NCBI GenBank assembly: GCA_021155195.1 | Contig: JAJNPV010000049.1 | Location: 62,001-126,000, forward strand | Length of the DNA: 64,000 nucleotides | Direction: 5' to 3' | DNA from: Ohtaekwangia sp. | GTDB lineage: Bacteria; Bacteroidota; Bacteroidia; Cytophagales; Cyclobacteriaceae | Shown: piece after piece, positions 42,095 through 52,800 of the stretch | Position numbering within the stretch: position 1 is the stretch's first letter | Layout: each line of letters begins with the position of its first letter | Translations under genes and position numbers: made by a program | The notes under the pieces: model-generated | What the model was told of the DNA's origin: nothing | The model's input: the letters and a program-made list of their open reading frames with translations, nothing else | Database searches by the model: none

Positions 42095-43204
42095 TTATTC
42101 TTCTATCGGTGGCCTGCGATGCCAATACGAAGCGAGTATTGATCCGGTAATATTCATCAACGGACCAAACACGGCCGGGGCTAATCCTATTGTGGCAATT
42201 TTACCCATCTCTTTTGCAATGCCTGAAGCTAAACCACCGTTTTGCATTCCTACTTCAATGGCAATGGTACGACAATCACGTTCGTTCATTTTAAACATTC
42301 TGCCCGACCAATATCCAATGAGATATCCTGACAAGTTATGAATCATTACAATGCCAATGAGCATAAAACCAATTTCCAGAAGGCTGTCTCTTCCGGCAGC
42401 TGTAATAATAACTATAATAATACCAATGCCAGCCATTGAAAGTACAGGCATGGCGGCATCTAACCAACTTGATTTACCCTTGAGGAGTCGGTTGAACAAA
42501 AGTCCCGCTCCAATAGGAATGATTACCATTTTAAAAATATCCCACATCATCTTCACCATGTCAATCTCAATAAACGCGCCCGCTAAAAATTTCATAAGCA
42601 GGGGCGTAATGAGCGGTGCTAATAATGTAGTGATGGACGTAATGGTAATGGAAAGAGCCAGATTTGCTTTTGCGAGATAGTTCATAACATTGGATGCCAA
42701 CCCACTGGGCGAACAACCAATTAATATTATTCCGGCAGCTATCTCAGGAGAGAAGCCACTCATATTTGCCAAAGTAAATCCCAGGATAGGCATTATAATA
42801 AATTGTGCCATTACACCAATAATTACAGCTTTTGGAGTTTTTACTACGGCAACAAAATCACCTACGCTCATGGAAGTTCCCATGCCAAACATGATGAGCT
42901 GAATAAGAGGTGTTATTAAACCGGATAACTTATACCCGTTGTACTCAATAAAATAACCTGGATAATATAACGCCATGGTTACTGATCCAAAAATCATAAC
43001 CGTATAGGCAAATCCTTTTAATTGCTGATGACCTCGAAAAGCGATGGCACTACATAAAAAAAAACCTATCAATAATGGACCCGCTTTGGGCAACCCAGAA
43101 CCTATACCAACGCTAAGTGCACCAATTAAAAGAAGTACACTGATAACCGCAAAAACTTTATAGATCGTATTTTTCAAAACGCATGAAATAAAAATGAGAA
43201 GCAA
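42095..43204 (-). CDS. Bile acid:sodium symporter (BASS) family transporter
   Basis: A 369-residue integral membrane protein with about ten helices. BASS features include IQLIMFGMGTSMSVGDFVAV, the discontinuous-helix signature LIGCSPSGLASNVMNYLAKA (the GC-PGG-like crossing region) and IAIEVGMQNGGLASGIAKEM (E-G-QN--LA). These sequences contain the Na+ site residues. Family members take up organic anions such as bile acids, pantoate or keto acids with sodium. It lies directly downstream of a sugar-acid locus on the same strand, separated by a strong terminator. Uptake of an acidic product of that locus is an attractive but unproven role. Confidence 0.9.
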   Translation of the reverse strand: MLLIFISCVLKNTIYKVFAVISVLLLIGALSVGIGSGLPKAGPLLIGFFLCSAIAFRGHQQLKGFAYTVMIFGSVTMALYYPGYFIEYNGYKLSGLITPLIQLIMFGMGTSMSVGDFVAVVKTPKAVIIGVMAQFIIMPILGFTLANMSGFSPEIAAGIILIGCSPSGLASNVMNYLAKANLALSITITSITTLLAPLITPLLMKFLAGAFIEIDMVKMMWDIFKMVIIPIGAGLLFNRLLKGKSSWLDAAMPVLSMAGIGIIIVIITAAGRDSLLEIGFMLIGIVMIHNLSGYLIGYWSGRMFKMNERDCRTIAIEVGMQNGGLASGIAKEMGKIATIGLAPAVFGPLMNITGSILASYWHRRPPIEE

Positions 43205-43233
43205 GTATCTTTTGCTTGCAAGTAAAATAAGAA

Positions 43234-43263
43234 ACTCATCCCTTCAAACTAGAAGGGATGAGT
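43234..43263 (-). terminator. Intrinsic terminator of the sugar-acid operon
   Basis: ACTCATCCCTTC (43234-43245) and GAAGGGATGAGT (43252-43263) form a perfect 12-bp stem with a 6-nt loop; on the minus strand it is followed by TTTCTTATTTTA. It lies 11 bp after the first enolase-type gene. Confidence 0.85.
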
Positions 43264-43274
43264 GCAAACTAAGT

Positions 43275-44759
43275 TTAGCTATAGGTTCTATCGTGTGATC
43301 GTTTTTCGTCCCACTCTTTAGTTGGGGCAAAATATGTATTGTCGCCAGCATGCAGGTGTTTCTTCACTTCTTCATCCACCAGTTCAATGCCCAGGCCGGG
43401 AGCGGTTAATGGCACGGGGGCGTATCCCTTATCGATCAACTTACGGCCATCCGTAGTTTTAACCAATCCTTCCCACCAGGTTACATCAACCGAGTGATGC
43501 TCCAGCGCGAGGAAGTTTTGTGTTGCAGCGGCACAATGCACATTTGCCATAAAAGATACCGGGGTACCCGCTTGATGCATGGCCATGGCAATTCCTTTTT
43601 CCTCTGCGTAATCTCCAATCCGTTTTGTCTCGAGCAATCCACCAGACGATACTAAATCAGGATGAATGATATCTACAGCATGTTGATCGATCAAATCGCG
43701 GCAGCTGTCAAGTAAGTATACATCCTCTCCTGTGGTAGTAGGTGTTTCTAACGCATCGGTAATAGTCTTATGTTGTTCGGTGTATTGCCATGGAACCATA
43801 TCCTCCAACCATGCAAGCCTGTACTTATCAAGTGCTTTACCCAATCGAATACAATTATTAACATCAAAGTGCCCGTAGTGATCAGTAGACATTGGGATTT
43901 CATATCCTACCATGCCTCGAACATGATCAACCAGTTTTGCCAATTCCTCTAATCCCTTTTCCGTAATTTGTATTCCTGTGAAAGGATGCCGTGTATTGGC
44001 ATACGACATGTAACCTCCTTGCCATTGACTGGAACCTTGTTTTAAAATTTCAGGATTTACTAACGTGCCAGGAATGTCTTTTAATTTACTTATTGAAACA
44101 TCCATCTTCAACCACGAGTAACCCTGAGTTTCGGTGCGAAACTTTATAAGCTTCCGTTGTTCTTCTGGGCTGGTAGATTCGGGTGTATCGGCATAGATGC
44201 GAATTGTGTCGCGATATCTTCCTCCCAATAATTGCCAGGCAGGTACATTGTATGCTTTTCCACATAAATCCCAGAGCGCCATTTCAACCGCACATACTCC
44301 ACCTGCTTGTCGGGCTTGCCCTCCAAATTGCTTAATGATCTTAAATATTTTTTCCACGTTACATGGATTCTCTCCAAGTATTCGGCTCTTCAACATCAAT
44401 GCATATCGAACATCAGCTCCATCCCTTACTTCACCTAATCCATACACACCTTGATTGGTATCAATTCGAATGATTGCCGTGCGACCCATTACAGCAGTAA
44501 CACAATATCTTAGATCCGTAATTTTAAGATCAGAAGGACTTGAAGCTTTTTGAACCTTAGAGGTTGTTTGTGCCATTGAGTCTTCAAATGTTAAACCCAT
44601 CAGGCTCGTCATTGCCATTCCCCCTAAAGCCGTTTTCTTTAAGAAACTCCTTCTGTTGTCTGAAGTATTAGGGCTATCTGTCTCAGCTTGCCGATCAGAT
44701 GCTGCTTTGCTTTCGCGCTCCTTATTCTGTTTAATAATTTGTTGAAGTACTGATTTCAT
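43275..44759 (-). CDS. Tat-exported enolase-superfamily sugar-acid dehydratase 1
   Basis: Mandelate racemase/muconate lactonising enzyme-type protein of 494 residues. An N-terminal extension carries a twin-arginine motif (NRRSFLKKTALGG, Arg36-Arg37), so folded export is likely. Enolase-superfamily elements are YSWLKMDVSI (catalytic Lys region), then the metal site Asp/Glu/Glu in STDHYGHFD, LAWLEDM and TTGEDVYL, and a catalytic His in AMHQAGTPVS. The DHYGH and HQAGTPV forms resemble the galactonate/mannonate dehydratase branch. It would remove water from an aldonic or aldaric acid to give a 2-keto-3-deoxy acid. The exact sugar is unknown. It is the last gene of the RraA/dehydratase array. Confidence 0.88.
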   Translation of the reverse strand: MKSVLQQIIKQNKERESKAASDRQAETDSPNTSDNRRSFLKKTALGGMAMTSLMGLTFEDSMAQTTSKVQKASSPSDLKITDLRYCVTAVMGRTAIIRIDTNQGVYGLGEVRDGADVRYALMLKSRILGENPCNVEKIFKIIKQFGGQARQAGGVCAVEMALWDLCGKAYNVPAWQLLGGRYRDTIRIYADTPESTSPEEQRKLIKFRTETQGYSWLKMDVSISKLKDIPGTLVNPEILKQGSSQWQGGYMSYANTRHPFTGIQITEKGLEELAKLVDHVRGMVGYEIPMSTDHYGHFDVNNCIRLGKALDKYRLAWLEDMVPWQYTEQHKTITDALETPTTTGEDVYLLDSCRDLIDQHAVDIIHPDLVSSGGLLETKRIGDYAEEKGIAMAMHQAGTPVSFMANVHCAAATQNFLALEHHSVDVTWWEGLVKTTDGRKLIDKGYAPVPLTAPGLGIELVDEEVKKHLHAGDNTYFAPTKEWDEKRSHDRTYS

Positions 44760-44797
44760 AGTGTATCGGTTAAGTAAAACTTTATTGTAAAAACTGC

Positions 44798-45733
44798 TTA
44801 GTAGTTTCTTTCCTTTAGGTAATCATCCAGTTCTTTTTTTGACATAGGAAGTTTGCCCGGATAATTGTTTAACCAATTGAGAAAATCTTTTTTGATTACT
44901 TCTGTCCATTCGCTATCAATTTCACCAGCCAGGTATTTCTTTTCGCGCAAGCGTTGGTGACCAAATTGATCACGAAGGGCAGTTACTTCCGATGTTAAAA
45001 CCAGGCTTTCAACTAAATGTGCTGGAATGAAAATGGTTCCGTATTTCTTTGCAAGAACGACATCCCCAGGTAACACGGTTGCTCTTCCCACACGAATGGG
45101 AGCATTAATTGAGGTTAACATCATCTGATTAATATAAGAAGGGTCTTGTCCTTTCATCCAGGCATTAAAGCCTTTTATTTCTTCAAGCCCTTCCTGATCG
45201 CGAACAGATCCATAAAATATAACTCCGCGCTGCGATTTTGCATAAATAGAATTTCCAAGATTATCGCCAATCAAGGTGCCATCGGCTATTTTCCCATAAC
45301 CATCAGCAACATAAACATCACCGGGAGTTAATATATCAATTGGCCAAGAATTGGTGCCACCCTTTTGAGCGCGATTTTCTACTTTACCTTGTTCCTTAAC
45401 TTGATTTTGAAAATCCGGGCGAAGGGGCATGTATTGGGCAGTAACAACTCTACCTGTCATGACACTATCGGACCATATTACCTGCCAATCACCTTCGTAT
45501 TGATTGAAGTACCCTTTGTTTCGGAGCACTCCCCATGCTTCCTCAATAGAAATATTTTTTAGTCGCGCTAAAATTGCATCTGAAACTTTAGGTCTGCCAT
45601 CTGGAAACCGTTCCCCTTTCCACTCTGCAGTTAGTGCCTTGATGTATTCGGGTGAAGAACCTACACGCTGCCCGTACGAAGCAATACATCCAAATATTAT
45701 TGTTGCTATCAATATTCCCTTTTTCATCATCAT
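44798..45733 (-). CDS. Exported RraA-like aldolase/regulator-of-RNase family protein 1
   Basis: A 311-residue protein with a signal peptide (KKGILIATIIFGCIASYGQ) and then an RraA domain. The substrate site is GDVYVADGYGKIADGTLIGD with the metal Asp, followed by GVIFYGSVRDQEGLEEI carrying the Arg-Asp pair. The RraA fold includes 4-hydroxy-4-methyl-2-oxoglutarate aldolases, which cleave 2-keto-4-hydroxy acids. An exported form is unusual. An N-terminal extension (WKGERFPDGRPKVSDAILAR) is shared with the second copy at 47150. Three consecutive Met codons at the start make the exact first codon uncertain. A retro-aldol role on the product of the neighbouring dehydratase is inferred. Confidence 0.85.
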   Translation of the reverse strand: MMMKKGILIATIIFGCIASYGQRVGSSPEYIKALTAEWKGERFPDGRPKVSDAILARLKNISIEEAWGVLRNKGYFNQYEGDWQVIWSDSVMTGRVVTAQYMPLRPDFQNQVKEQGKVENRAQKGGTNSWPIDILTPGDVYVADGYGKIADGTLIGDNLGNSIYAKSQRGVIFYGSVRDQEGLEEIKGFNAWMKGQDPSYINQMMLTSINAPIRVGRATVLPGDVVLAKKYGTIFIPAHLVESLVLTSEVTALRDQFGHQRLREKKYLAGEIDSEWTEVIKKDFLNWLNNYPGKLPMSKKELDDYLKERNY

Positions 45734-45847
45734 ATTAAAGTGTTAATTGTTATTATATCAATCATGGTATGATTTAAAATTAATCATTAAACAGGTAGCT
45801 TATTTTCCATTTACATTAAGGTTACGCCCGCCTGTCACAATACTCCA

Positions 45848-47137
45848 TCATTCAAAAAAAGGAACTCCGGGTGTTGCATACTTCTTCATTCCTTCCACAT
45901 TAATATCCACACCAATTCCTGGTTTATCTGATACCGTAATAAATCCGTCTTTAGTGAATTCAGGGCCGTCAAATACTACAATCTCCTTAAACATTTTATC
46001 GGTGTGATAATAAATCTGCCACTCCAAGATCATAAAGTTGGGAACAGATGCACAAACATGAGCCGCAGCCATAGCACCTAAGAAAGACGCAACCATGTGA
46101 GGAGCAAAAGGCACATAGTACAGATTAGCCAGGTTAGCAATTCGTTGAGCCTCTCCTAACCCACCCGCTTTTTGTATATCGGGCATGATAATATCAACCG
46201 CACCTTTTTCTAACAAAGGCCTGAAGCCATGTGCGAGATAATGATTTTCGCCTGCGCATATTGGTGTACTGGTTGATTTGGTAATCTCAGCATAGGCGTC
46301 TGCATTTTCAGCAGGGATTGGTTCTTCCAACCACATCAGGTTTAAAGGTTCCAACACTTTAGCTGCGCGTTGACCTGTAGGCAAATCATATCTTCCATGC
46401 ATATCTGCGCAGATATCTATCTTAGGTCCCACGGCTGCTCGTGCAGCCGCCATTTGATCATACATGCGTTGTATCTCTGCCGGGCTTGCAGTCCAATTAT
46501 ATCGGTCATACTTGTTTGGATCATTGGCCTGATCAAGATCAAATTTTACAGCCGTAAACCCCATGCTCACTGCCTCCTTAGCTGCTTTGGCAAAATCCTC
46601 CGGCTTGGGTAATTGGTTTTGATATAAGGCCGTATCCATATAAAGACGAACGCGATCCCGAAATTTTCCACCAAGCAATTGGTAAACGGGAAGTCCCAAA
46701 GCCTTGCCGGCCAAATCCCATAATGCTGTTTCCACAGCAGTAATAACTGCTACATACATCCCTGCCTGCCCACCACCAAACACGGCTGCTTTTCGCATTT
46801 GCTCAAAAAGCATGTTCATATTTAGCGGGCTCTGGCCCTTAAGCATCCTGCCCAATCTCTGCACCAGGTGATAGGTTCCACCCACTGCATCAACCCCTTC
46901 GCCACATCCGTAGATATCCTGATTAGTAAAAATCTTTACAAACAAACCGTTGCCTCCTCGAATGTATGCACATTTTATATCTGTGATTTTTAAATCGGAT
47001 GGAGCCGAAAGTTTTTCATTTTTGTCAATTGCAGCAGTATATCCTTTTCCAAAAGTTTGGGACAGTCCGGCAAAGCTTGCCGCTCCTGCTAATGCGCCCT
47101 TAGTTAAGAATGATCGTCTGGAAGTTTTAGTTGTCAT
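45848..47137 (-). CDS. Tat-exported enolase-superfamily sugar-acid dehydratase 2
   Basis: The 429-residue protein opens with a twin-arginine signal (TSRRSFLTKGALAGAASFAG, Arg7-Arg8). The enolase-type core has TAVKFDLDQ with the Lys base. Metal ligands are in CADMHGRYD, LMWLEEPIPAENAD and PICAGENHYL, and the His is in FAPHMVASFLGAMAAAH. CADMHGR--LPTGQRAAKVLEP and LEEP are characteristic of galactonate/galactarate-type dehydratases. Its relationship to dehydratase 1 is distant, so the two may act on different epimers. It sits between the two RraA-like genes, 114 bp before RraA-like 1 and 12 bp after RraA-like 2. The 114-bp gap may carry an internal promoter. Confidence 0.9.
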   Translation of the reverse strand: MTTKTSRRSFLTKGALAGAASFAGLSQTFGKGYTAAIDKNEKLSAPSDLKITDIKCAYIRGGNGLFVKIFTNQDIYGCGEGVDAVGGTYHLVQRLGRMLKGQSPLNMNMLFEQMRKAAVFGGGQAGMYVAVITAVETALWDLAGKALGLPVYQLLGGKFRDRVRLYMDTALYQNQLPKPEDFAKAAKEAVSMGFTAVKFDLDQANDPNKYDRYNWTASPAEIQRMYDQMAAARAAVGPKIDICADMHGRYDLPTGQRAAKVLEPLNLMWLEEPIPAENADAYAEITKSTSTPICAGENHYLAHGFRPLLEKGAVDIIMPDIQKAGGLGEAQRIANLANLYYVPFAPHMVASFLGAMAAAHVCASVPNFMILEWQIYYHTDKMFKEIVVFDGPEFTKDGFITVSDKPGIGVDINVEGMKKYATPGVPFFE

Positions 47138-47149
47138 GAGTACTTTCGT

Positions 47150-48094
47150 TTACCACGTTCTGTTTTTTAGTAATTCTTTAATTTGATCTTTGGGAACAGG
47201 AAGTTCATCAATGTGGTCGTTAAGCCATTTTGAAAAATCCTTTTCGATTTCATCTGACCAACGGTTGTCAATTTGTGCGGCCGAGTATTTTTTCTCACGA
47301 ATTCTGAGGTGTCCAAACATATCACGCAGTCGCACAATTTCTGATGTCTTCACTACCTTTTCGGCAAGATGTGGTGGTATAAATATTACAGCACCATCTC
47401 TTGCTAACACCACATCGCCAGGCATCACAGTTGCATGACCAATGCGGGTGGGTTGATTGATACCTACCAACGTTGTATTCAGTTCACCATCTGGATTGTT
47501 CAAATGATGGGATGGGTGGTACGATCTGTACAGAGAGGTAAATGATTTCATCTCCTTTAATCCGTTGATATCACGAATAGCTCCGTCATAAATAATTCCA
47601 TTCCCAGAGTTAGTCAGTATGGCTGTGCCCACATTGTCACCAATGGTGGGTCCATCCTCATGCGCTCCAAACTGATCCACTACATACACATCACGTTTAA
47701 CAAGCAAAGCCACAGTCCATGCATTTTGGGATTTTATCCGCCCATCTTTGTTATGACCTCTGTTATCAATTGCACGATGAATGTCCGGACGCCCGGGCAT
47801 AAAAGTAGCAGTGACAGCGCGCCCTACTAATACACTATCAGGATTTATGGACTCCCAACCATCTTCATACTGATGCTTGTAGTTATCTCCCTTTAATACG
47901 GCCCACGCTTCTTCTAAGGTAACAAGCTTCATCCTATTCAAAATGGCATCAGGTACCTTTGGCCGACCATCTGGAAAACGTTCGCCTTTCCATTCAGGTG
48001 TGAGAAAAATAAGTTCCTCTTTTGAAATCTGTTGTGCGTTGGTCAATAAACTGAGTAATGAAAGAAGAGTAAGTAGTGCATAAAATTTTTTCAT
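47150..48094 (-). CDS. Exported RraA-like family protein 2
   Basis: The 314-residue paralogue of the protein at 44798 has a signal peptide (KKFYALLTLLSLLSLLTNAQ) and the same extension (WKGERFPDGRPKVPDAILNR). Its RraA core reads DVYVVDQFGAHEDGPTIGDN followed by GNGIIYDGAIRDINGLKEM, so the Asp and the Arg-Asp pair are retained. The loop DQFGAHEDGP differs from GYGKIADGT in copy 1, which may reflect another substrate. With dehydratase 2 (12 bp downstream) it forms one module of a tandemly repeated RraA-dehydratase pair. Predicted location is the periplasm. Confidence 0.85.
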   Translation of the reverse strand: MKKFYALLTLLSLLSLLTNAQQISKEELIFLTPEWKGERFPDGRPKVPDAILNRMKLVTLEEAWAVLKGDNYKHQYEDGWESINPDSVLVGRAVTATFMPGRPDIHRAIDNRGHNKDGRIKSQNAWTVALLVKRDVYVVDQFGAHEDGPTIGDNVGTAILTNSGNGIIYDGAIRDINGLKEMKSFTSLYRSYHPSHHLNNPDGELNTTLVGINQPTRIGHATVMPGDVVLARDGAVIFIPPHLAEKVVKTSEIVRLRDMFGHLRIREKKYSAAQIDNRWSDEIEKDFSKWLNDHIDELPVPKDQIKELLKNRTW

Positions 48095-48152
48095 GATTTC
48101 ACTGCGTCAATTTGTTAGGTGAATGATTTAAAAACTTTGCCCAGGATTCAAA

Positions 48153-48192
48153 ATAAAAAAAATTGAAGGGCAATAAAAGAGCTGCCCTTCAA
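48153..48192 (-). terminator. Terminator after the susCD pair
   Basis: TTGAAGGGCA (48163-48172) and TGCCCTTCAA (48183-48192) are perfect 10-bp arms with a 10-nt loop, followed on the minus strand by eight T. It lies just after the susD stop codon, so downstream RraA/dehydratase genes are probably transcribed by read-through or from a weak promoter in 48095-48152. This lets the binding proteins be made in excess. Confidence 0.85.
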
Positions 48193-48201
48193 TCTCCATA
48201 A

Positions 48202-49833
48202 TTACTTCGCCCACCAAACTTTGGTAGTCAATGCATCGGGTCCGCCCAAAGTACCAATGGCAGTAGTAACATTTACGGTATTAACCACTTTCTCAGCGTC
48301 AGGAAAGGTGAGTCGTTCAATGAACCCTCCCGGTGTTTGACTTCCTGAAAAAGGATTGGGAGTAAGGGCAGGGTAACCGACACGTCTGAAATTAGCCCAT
48401 GCTTCGGGTCCGTTAAGGAAAGAGGCAACCCAATATTGATAACCTATCTGTGGAAGAGCTGCGACTAACGAACCATTTGCAAGGGTACCTTCAGCCCCAT
48501 TTGCATAGGCATCTCTGTCAACCGCTGAAACCGCACAGCCCGGATCATACGATACCATTTGATCCATGTGGGCCTTTATTCCGGTATTAAAATAGGTAGA
48601 AGCTTGAGCGAACGTTAAACCAGCAAAACCTCTCATAGCAGCCTCGGCCAGCAAGAGATTAGTCTGAGCAGCGGTTACTAAAAACATGGGAGATGTTCTC
48701 TTTACCATTCGGTTTCTATCGACCTGACTATAGCTGAATCGATTGCCAGTTCTTGGTGCAGCAGGACTACCATATAAACCACCTGGAGGAAGCAACGCAC
48801 CCGAAGCATCCGCTGTCGCATCTGTGCTGCCCATCGGTGTTCCAAACTGGTCAAGTGGATTTTTATTTCCATTTGCAAAATTATTTGCAGTTTGGTCTCC
48901 GCCACTTCTAGCTCCCCCATAACGAATGGCTATCGCTGCCAAGCGAGGATCCACTACGGTTGTATTACCAACATTCCCTGCCGTTCCCTTGAGTGCATTT
49001 ACAAAGGGTTCTGCCAAATAGAAATTAGCTGCCTCGCCACCGTTTACTGTGTTTCCGATTCCATTTACAAAGTTGGCGTCATGCTTAATGATAGCGTTAT
49101 CAGCATTAACTAGAATAAGATTAGCAGCAGCATTTCCACCAATTGCGGCAGTTACTGTGGCCGCAGCTTTAGTTGCATCTGCTTTCGTCAATCTCATACC
49201 GGCTCTCAGCAAAAGTGAATTTCCAAATTTTTTCCACTTAGCTACATCACCGGCATACAAGGCATCTCCGGTTTCAACCTTGCCTGAAGCACCCAATGCT
49301 GCCACTGCTTGTGTCAGTTCATCAATTAGTTTAGGGTAGATCGATTGTTGGGTATCATATACAGGAAAGAAATTTTGCGAAGTGTATCCTCCTCCTGCTT
49401 CAGTATATGGGATATCCCCGTAAGTATCCGTAAGAACCATATACGCATTGGCTTGAATGATTCTCGCCATATGATAGAGATTACCCCGGGTTACATCGTC
49501 TTTGGTTGTGGTAATCACATCGTTGGTGTATTTAATTACATTTTGGTAATAGTTATTCCAATTTAAAGGGGTGTTACCCACAACCACTTTGTTAAAATTT
49601 CCACCTTCCAGCACACCGGTATTCGTGGCAATCCATTGCTGAACAATGGCCTCATCATAAACCAGGTTTGCTGTGGGCGAAGAAGAAATAATTGCATTGT
49701 TCAGAATGAAAACAGGATCAAGCGATGTGGCTCCACTTTTACTTGTATTCAGCTCATCAAAACCTTCATCACAGGCTATTGTAATAAAGGTGAATGACAG
49801 AGCCAGAAATAATATATTTAATATCTTTTTCAT
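48202..49833 (-). CDS. SusD/RagB-type surface lipoprotein
   Basis: The 543-residue protein has a lipoprotein signal (KKILNILFLALSFTFITIAC) followed by DEGFDELNTSKSGATSLDP, the SusD-like opening with a TPR-rich helical body. Segments such as ARIIQANAYMVLTDTYGDIP and FGNSLLLRAGMRLTKADATK, and the late EAWANFRRVGYPALTP, are typical of the SusD/RagB group (SusD-like 2 form). It caps the SusC barrel and binds the substrate at the cell surface. The gene follows susC by 11 bp. The ligand is not predictable from sequence; neighbouring genes suggest an oligosaccharide or sugar-acid polymer. Confidence 0.93.
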   Translation of the reverse strand: MKKILNILFLALSFTFITIACDEGFDELNTSKSGATSLDPVFILNNAIISSSPTANLVYDEAIVQQWIATNTGVLEGGNFNKVVVGNTPLNWNNYYQNVIKYTNDVITTTKDDVTRGNLYHMARIIQANAYMVLTDTYGDIPYTEAGGGYTSQNFFPVYDTQQSIYPKLIDELTQAVAALGASGKVETGDALYAGDVAKWKKFGNSLLLRAGMRLTKADATKAAATVTAAIGGNAAANLILVNADNAIIKHDANFVNGIGNTVNGGEAANFYLAEPFVNALKGTAGNVGNTTVVDPRLAAIAIRYGGARSGGDQTANNFANGNKNPLDQFGTPMGSTDATADASGALLPPGGLYGSPAAPRTGNRFSYSQVDRNRMVKRTSPMFLVTAAQTNLLLAEAAMRGFAGLTFAQASTYFNTGIKAHMDQMVSYDPGCAVSAVDRDAYANGAEGTLANGSLVAALPQIGYQYWVASFLNGPEAWANFRRVGYPALTPNPFSGSQTPGGFIERLTFPDAEKVVNTVNVTTAIGTLGGPDALTTKVWWAK

Positions 49834-49844
49834 AGTCAGTCAGA

Positions 49845-52800
49845 TTAAAATTTAACATTCAAATTGAAACCAATGCTTCTTGTGGTTGGAACTGTTGGAG
49901 ATTCCATCCCAATGACGTTATCGGAGCTGTAACCAAAGGCTTCGGGATCTATATTGTCGGCCCATTTCTTAAGCATGAACACATTATTGGCAACAGCACT
50001 TAGCCTCAAACCCTTAACCGGGAATGATTCTTTCAGAAACTTGGTGAAGTCATATCCAATAGTAATCTGACGAAGTTTCCAATAACCGGCATCGTAAATA
50101 ACAGGTTCAATTAAGGCTCGTGCTCGTACCACAGAGAAATAATCTTCATTGGTAGCTCCTACAGCATTTGGCTCACCAAGTTCGTTAACACCAACTCCAA
50201 CTACTTTACCACGATCACCACCGTTTACAATTGGCCCTCCTTCTCGTCCTTCCAGTGTAGCCTTATGCAGTCCATGACGATAAGCGTTGAAGTTTGTTCC
50301 TGATAATAATTTTCCTCCTAACTTGAAATCAATCAAAAAGGAAAGGGCAACACCTTTATAATTTAATGTGTTTGTAAAGCCACCCACCCACTTTGGTAAT
50401 GCGCTTCCAAAAATCAGATTGCTGGTGGTTAAAGGAAGGCCATCAGTACCAAAAACAATCTGACCTGATGCATCTCTGCGATAACCATTACCAACAATTT
50501 GTCCCATTTCCTGACCAACTATTTGTTGCAGAAATCCATTGAACACGTGGTTACCAACTGTTATTCTTTCACCCTCCGTATCTGTTAGCAAGCTTAGAAC
50601 TTTGGTTATGTTGTAGGCACCATTAAAGGTGAAGTCCCATTGAAAATTGCTGGTTCTTAAAGGCACAACATTAATCATCATTTCAAGTCCCTTGTTCTCA
50701 CTTTCACCACTATTGATGCGAGTATTGGTAAACCCTGAGGCATTTGAGATTTGAGCGTTTACGATTTGATCGGTAGTAATTTTACGATAGGCAGCAAAAT
50801 CTAATCCTAGCCGTCCATCAAACATTCTCAACTCCAAACCCACTTCAGTTTCTGCAATGCTCATTGGCTTTAAGTTTGCATTGGGCACTACAGTGCCTGT
50901 GCTGCCTACTGGTTGTCCGGCAAAGGGTGCGGCACTGGTAGTGTAAAACAATTTGTCGGCATAGGGTGGCACATCGGTATCGCTACCAGCTTGTGCATAC
51001 GCAACTCTAAGCTTTCCGAAATCCAACCATGAAGGCAATTCAAAAGACTCAGAGAAAATATAGCTTAACGAAACCGATGGATATAAAATGCTGCGGTTAT
51101 CAGGTGATAACGTTGAGAACCAATCGTTACGAGCGGTCATATTTAAATAAATAAACTGCTTGTAATTGAGTTCCGCTGAACCATATAGTGAATTAACCTG
51201 CCTTTCAGACAGATCATAAAGTGGATCTTTTAGTCTTCCGTTCTGCACGGTATAAAGTCCCTTGACAACGAAGTCTGTAACTTGCACGCTGTTTAAATCA
51301 GAGCGTCTGTACATCTGGTTACCACCAGCAGTAATATTCAAGCCAATATCACCAAACTCTTTAGTAGCCGAAATCAGGAAGTCCACATTGGTTTCACGGA
51401 ATCTCCGCGCTTCTTGGGTAAACACTCCATTCACAAAACCAGGAGTAGCTGAAGCAATTCCTCCCTGATTAAGATTATTCTTTCCTGTAGGAGCATTAAT
51501 ATAATCTGAATCGCGCGACCAAAAATCCTGACCTACACGAACCTGGGCAAAGAGCCATTTAGTGAAATCATATTTTACTGAGATATTTCCAAAAATCCGG
51601 TCTCTTCGATTATTCTGTTTGACTTCAGACAATACCCAATATGGATTGGTACGGTTTGTAAATCTTGAATAACTGTATTCGCCACCTAATGAATTATATT
51701 GATTGGCTTCGAGGACATCCAACGGCATAGTATTCGCCATGGCTAATAATGCGGTAGGTATCGAGTTATCTTGTTCAGATACAACCGGAGGATTCTTATT
51801 GTACTCGTTGGAGTAATTGATATTTCCTTTGAAGCTTAATTTATCTGTTAAATCATAGCCCATGCCCAGATTGATTGTTTTTCGGGTGTACGTGTTGTTG
51901 GGTGTAATCCCATCAGCATTCATATTGGCAATAGAAAGATTTAATCCACCCTTCTCGCTGGTTGCAGCAAGTGAAATTGTGTTGGTAAGCGCACTCCCCT
52001 TTCGGTAAAATTCACTTAATCTATTTTTTTGAGCAACATAAGGTATGGCTGGGTCATCATATAACAACTGCGTCATGCCTGGTTGTATCCTTGGCCCAAA
52101 AGACCATTGACCGGTAACGGGGTTGGCTGGTGCACCTGCAGTAGCGGGTCCTACACCATATTCGCCCTGACCGAATTCATACTGATAATCCGTAAAATCC
52201 AGCACCTGATCACTCATGTAGTTCATATTATAGGTTACACCAACTCCTCTTTGTGTTCCCCTTGACTTGGTAGTAATCATTATTACACCATCCTTGGCGC
52301 GTGAGCCATACAACGCAGAAGCTGCAGCACCTTTCAATACGGTCATGCTCTCTACATCATCTGGGTTAATACTGGTTAAACCATCCCCACCATCAGTAGT
52401 GGCACCACCCCCTCTGCTACCGATCGCACCATCACTACCCTGGTTACCTGGATTTGTTCCGAAATTGGTGTTATCTATAGGTACTCCATTGATTACAATA
52501 AGAGGGTTGTTTTGACCGCTGATAGAGGATTGGCCACGGATACGGATTTTAGAAGTTCCACCAGGCCCTGTGCCTAGTGACGAAATGTTTACCCCGGCAA
52601 TCTTACCTTGTAGCGAATTCATAATGTTTGGGCTGCGATTCACACTAAGTTGATCGGAGGTAACCTTCGAGGTAGCATATCCTAAGCTCTTACTGGATCT
52701 TTCTATACCTAAGGCAGTTACTACTACTTCATCCAATGATTTTGCGTCCACCACCATCGATACATCAATAACATTTCGTCCCTGAAGGGAAATTTCCTGG

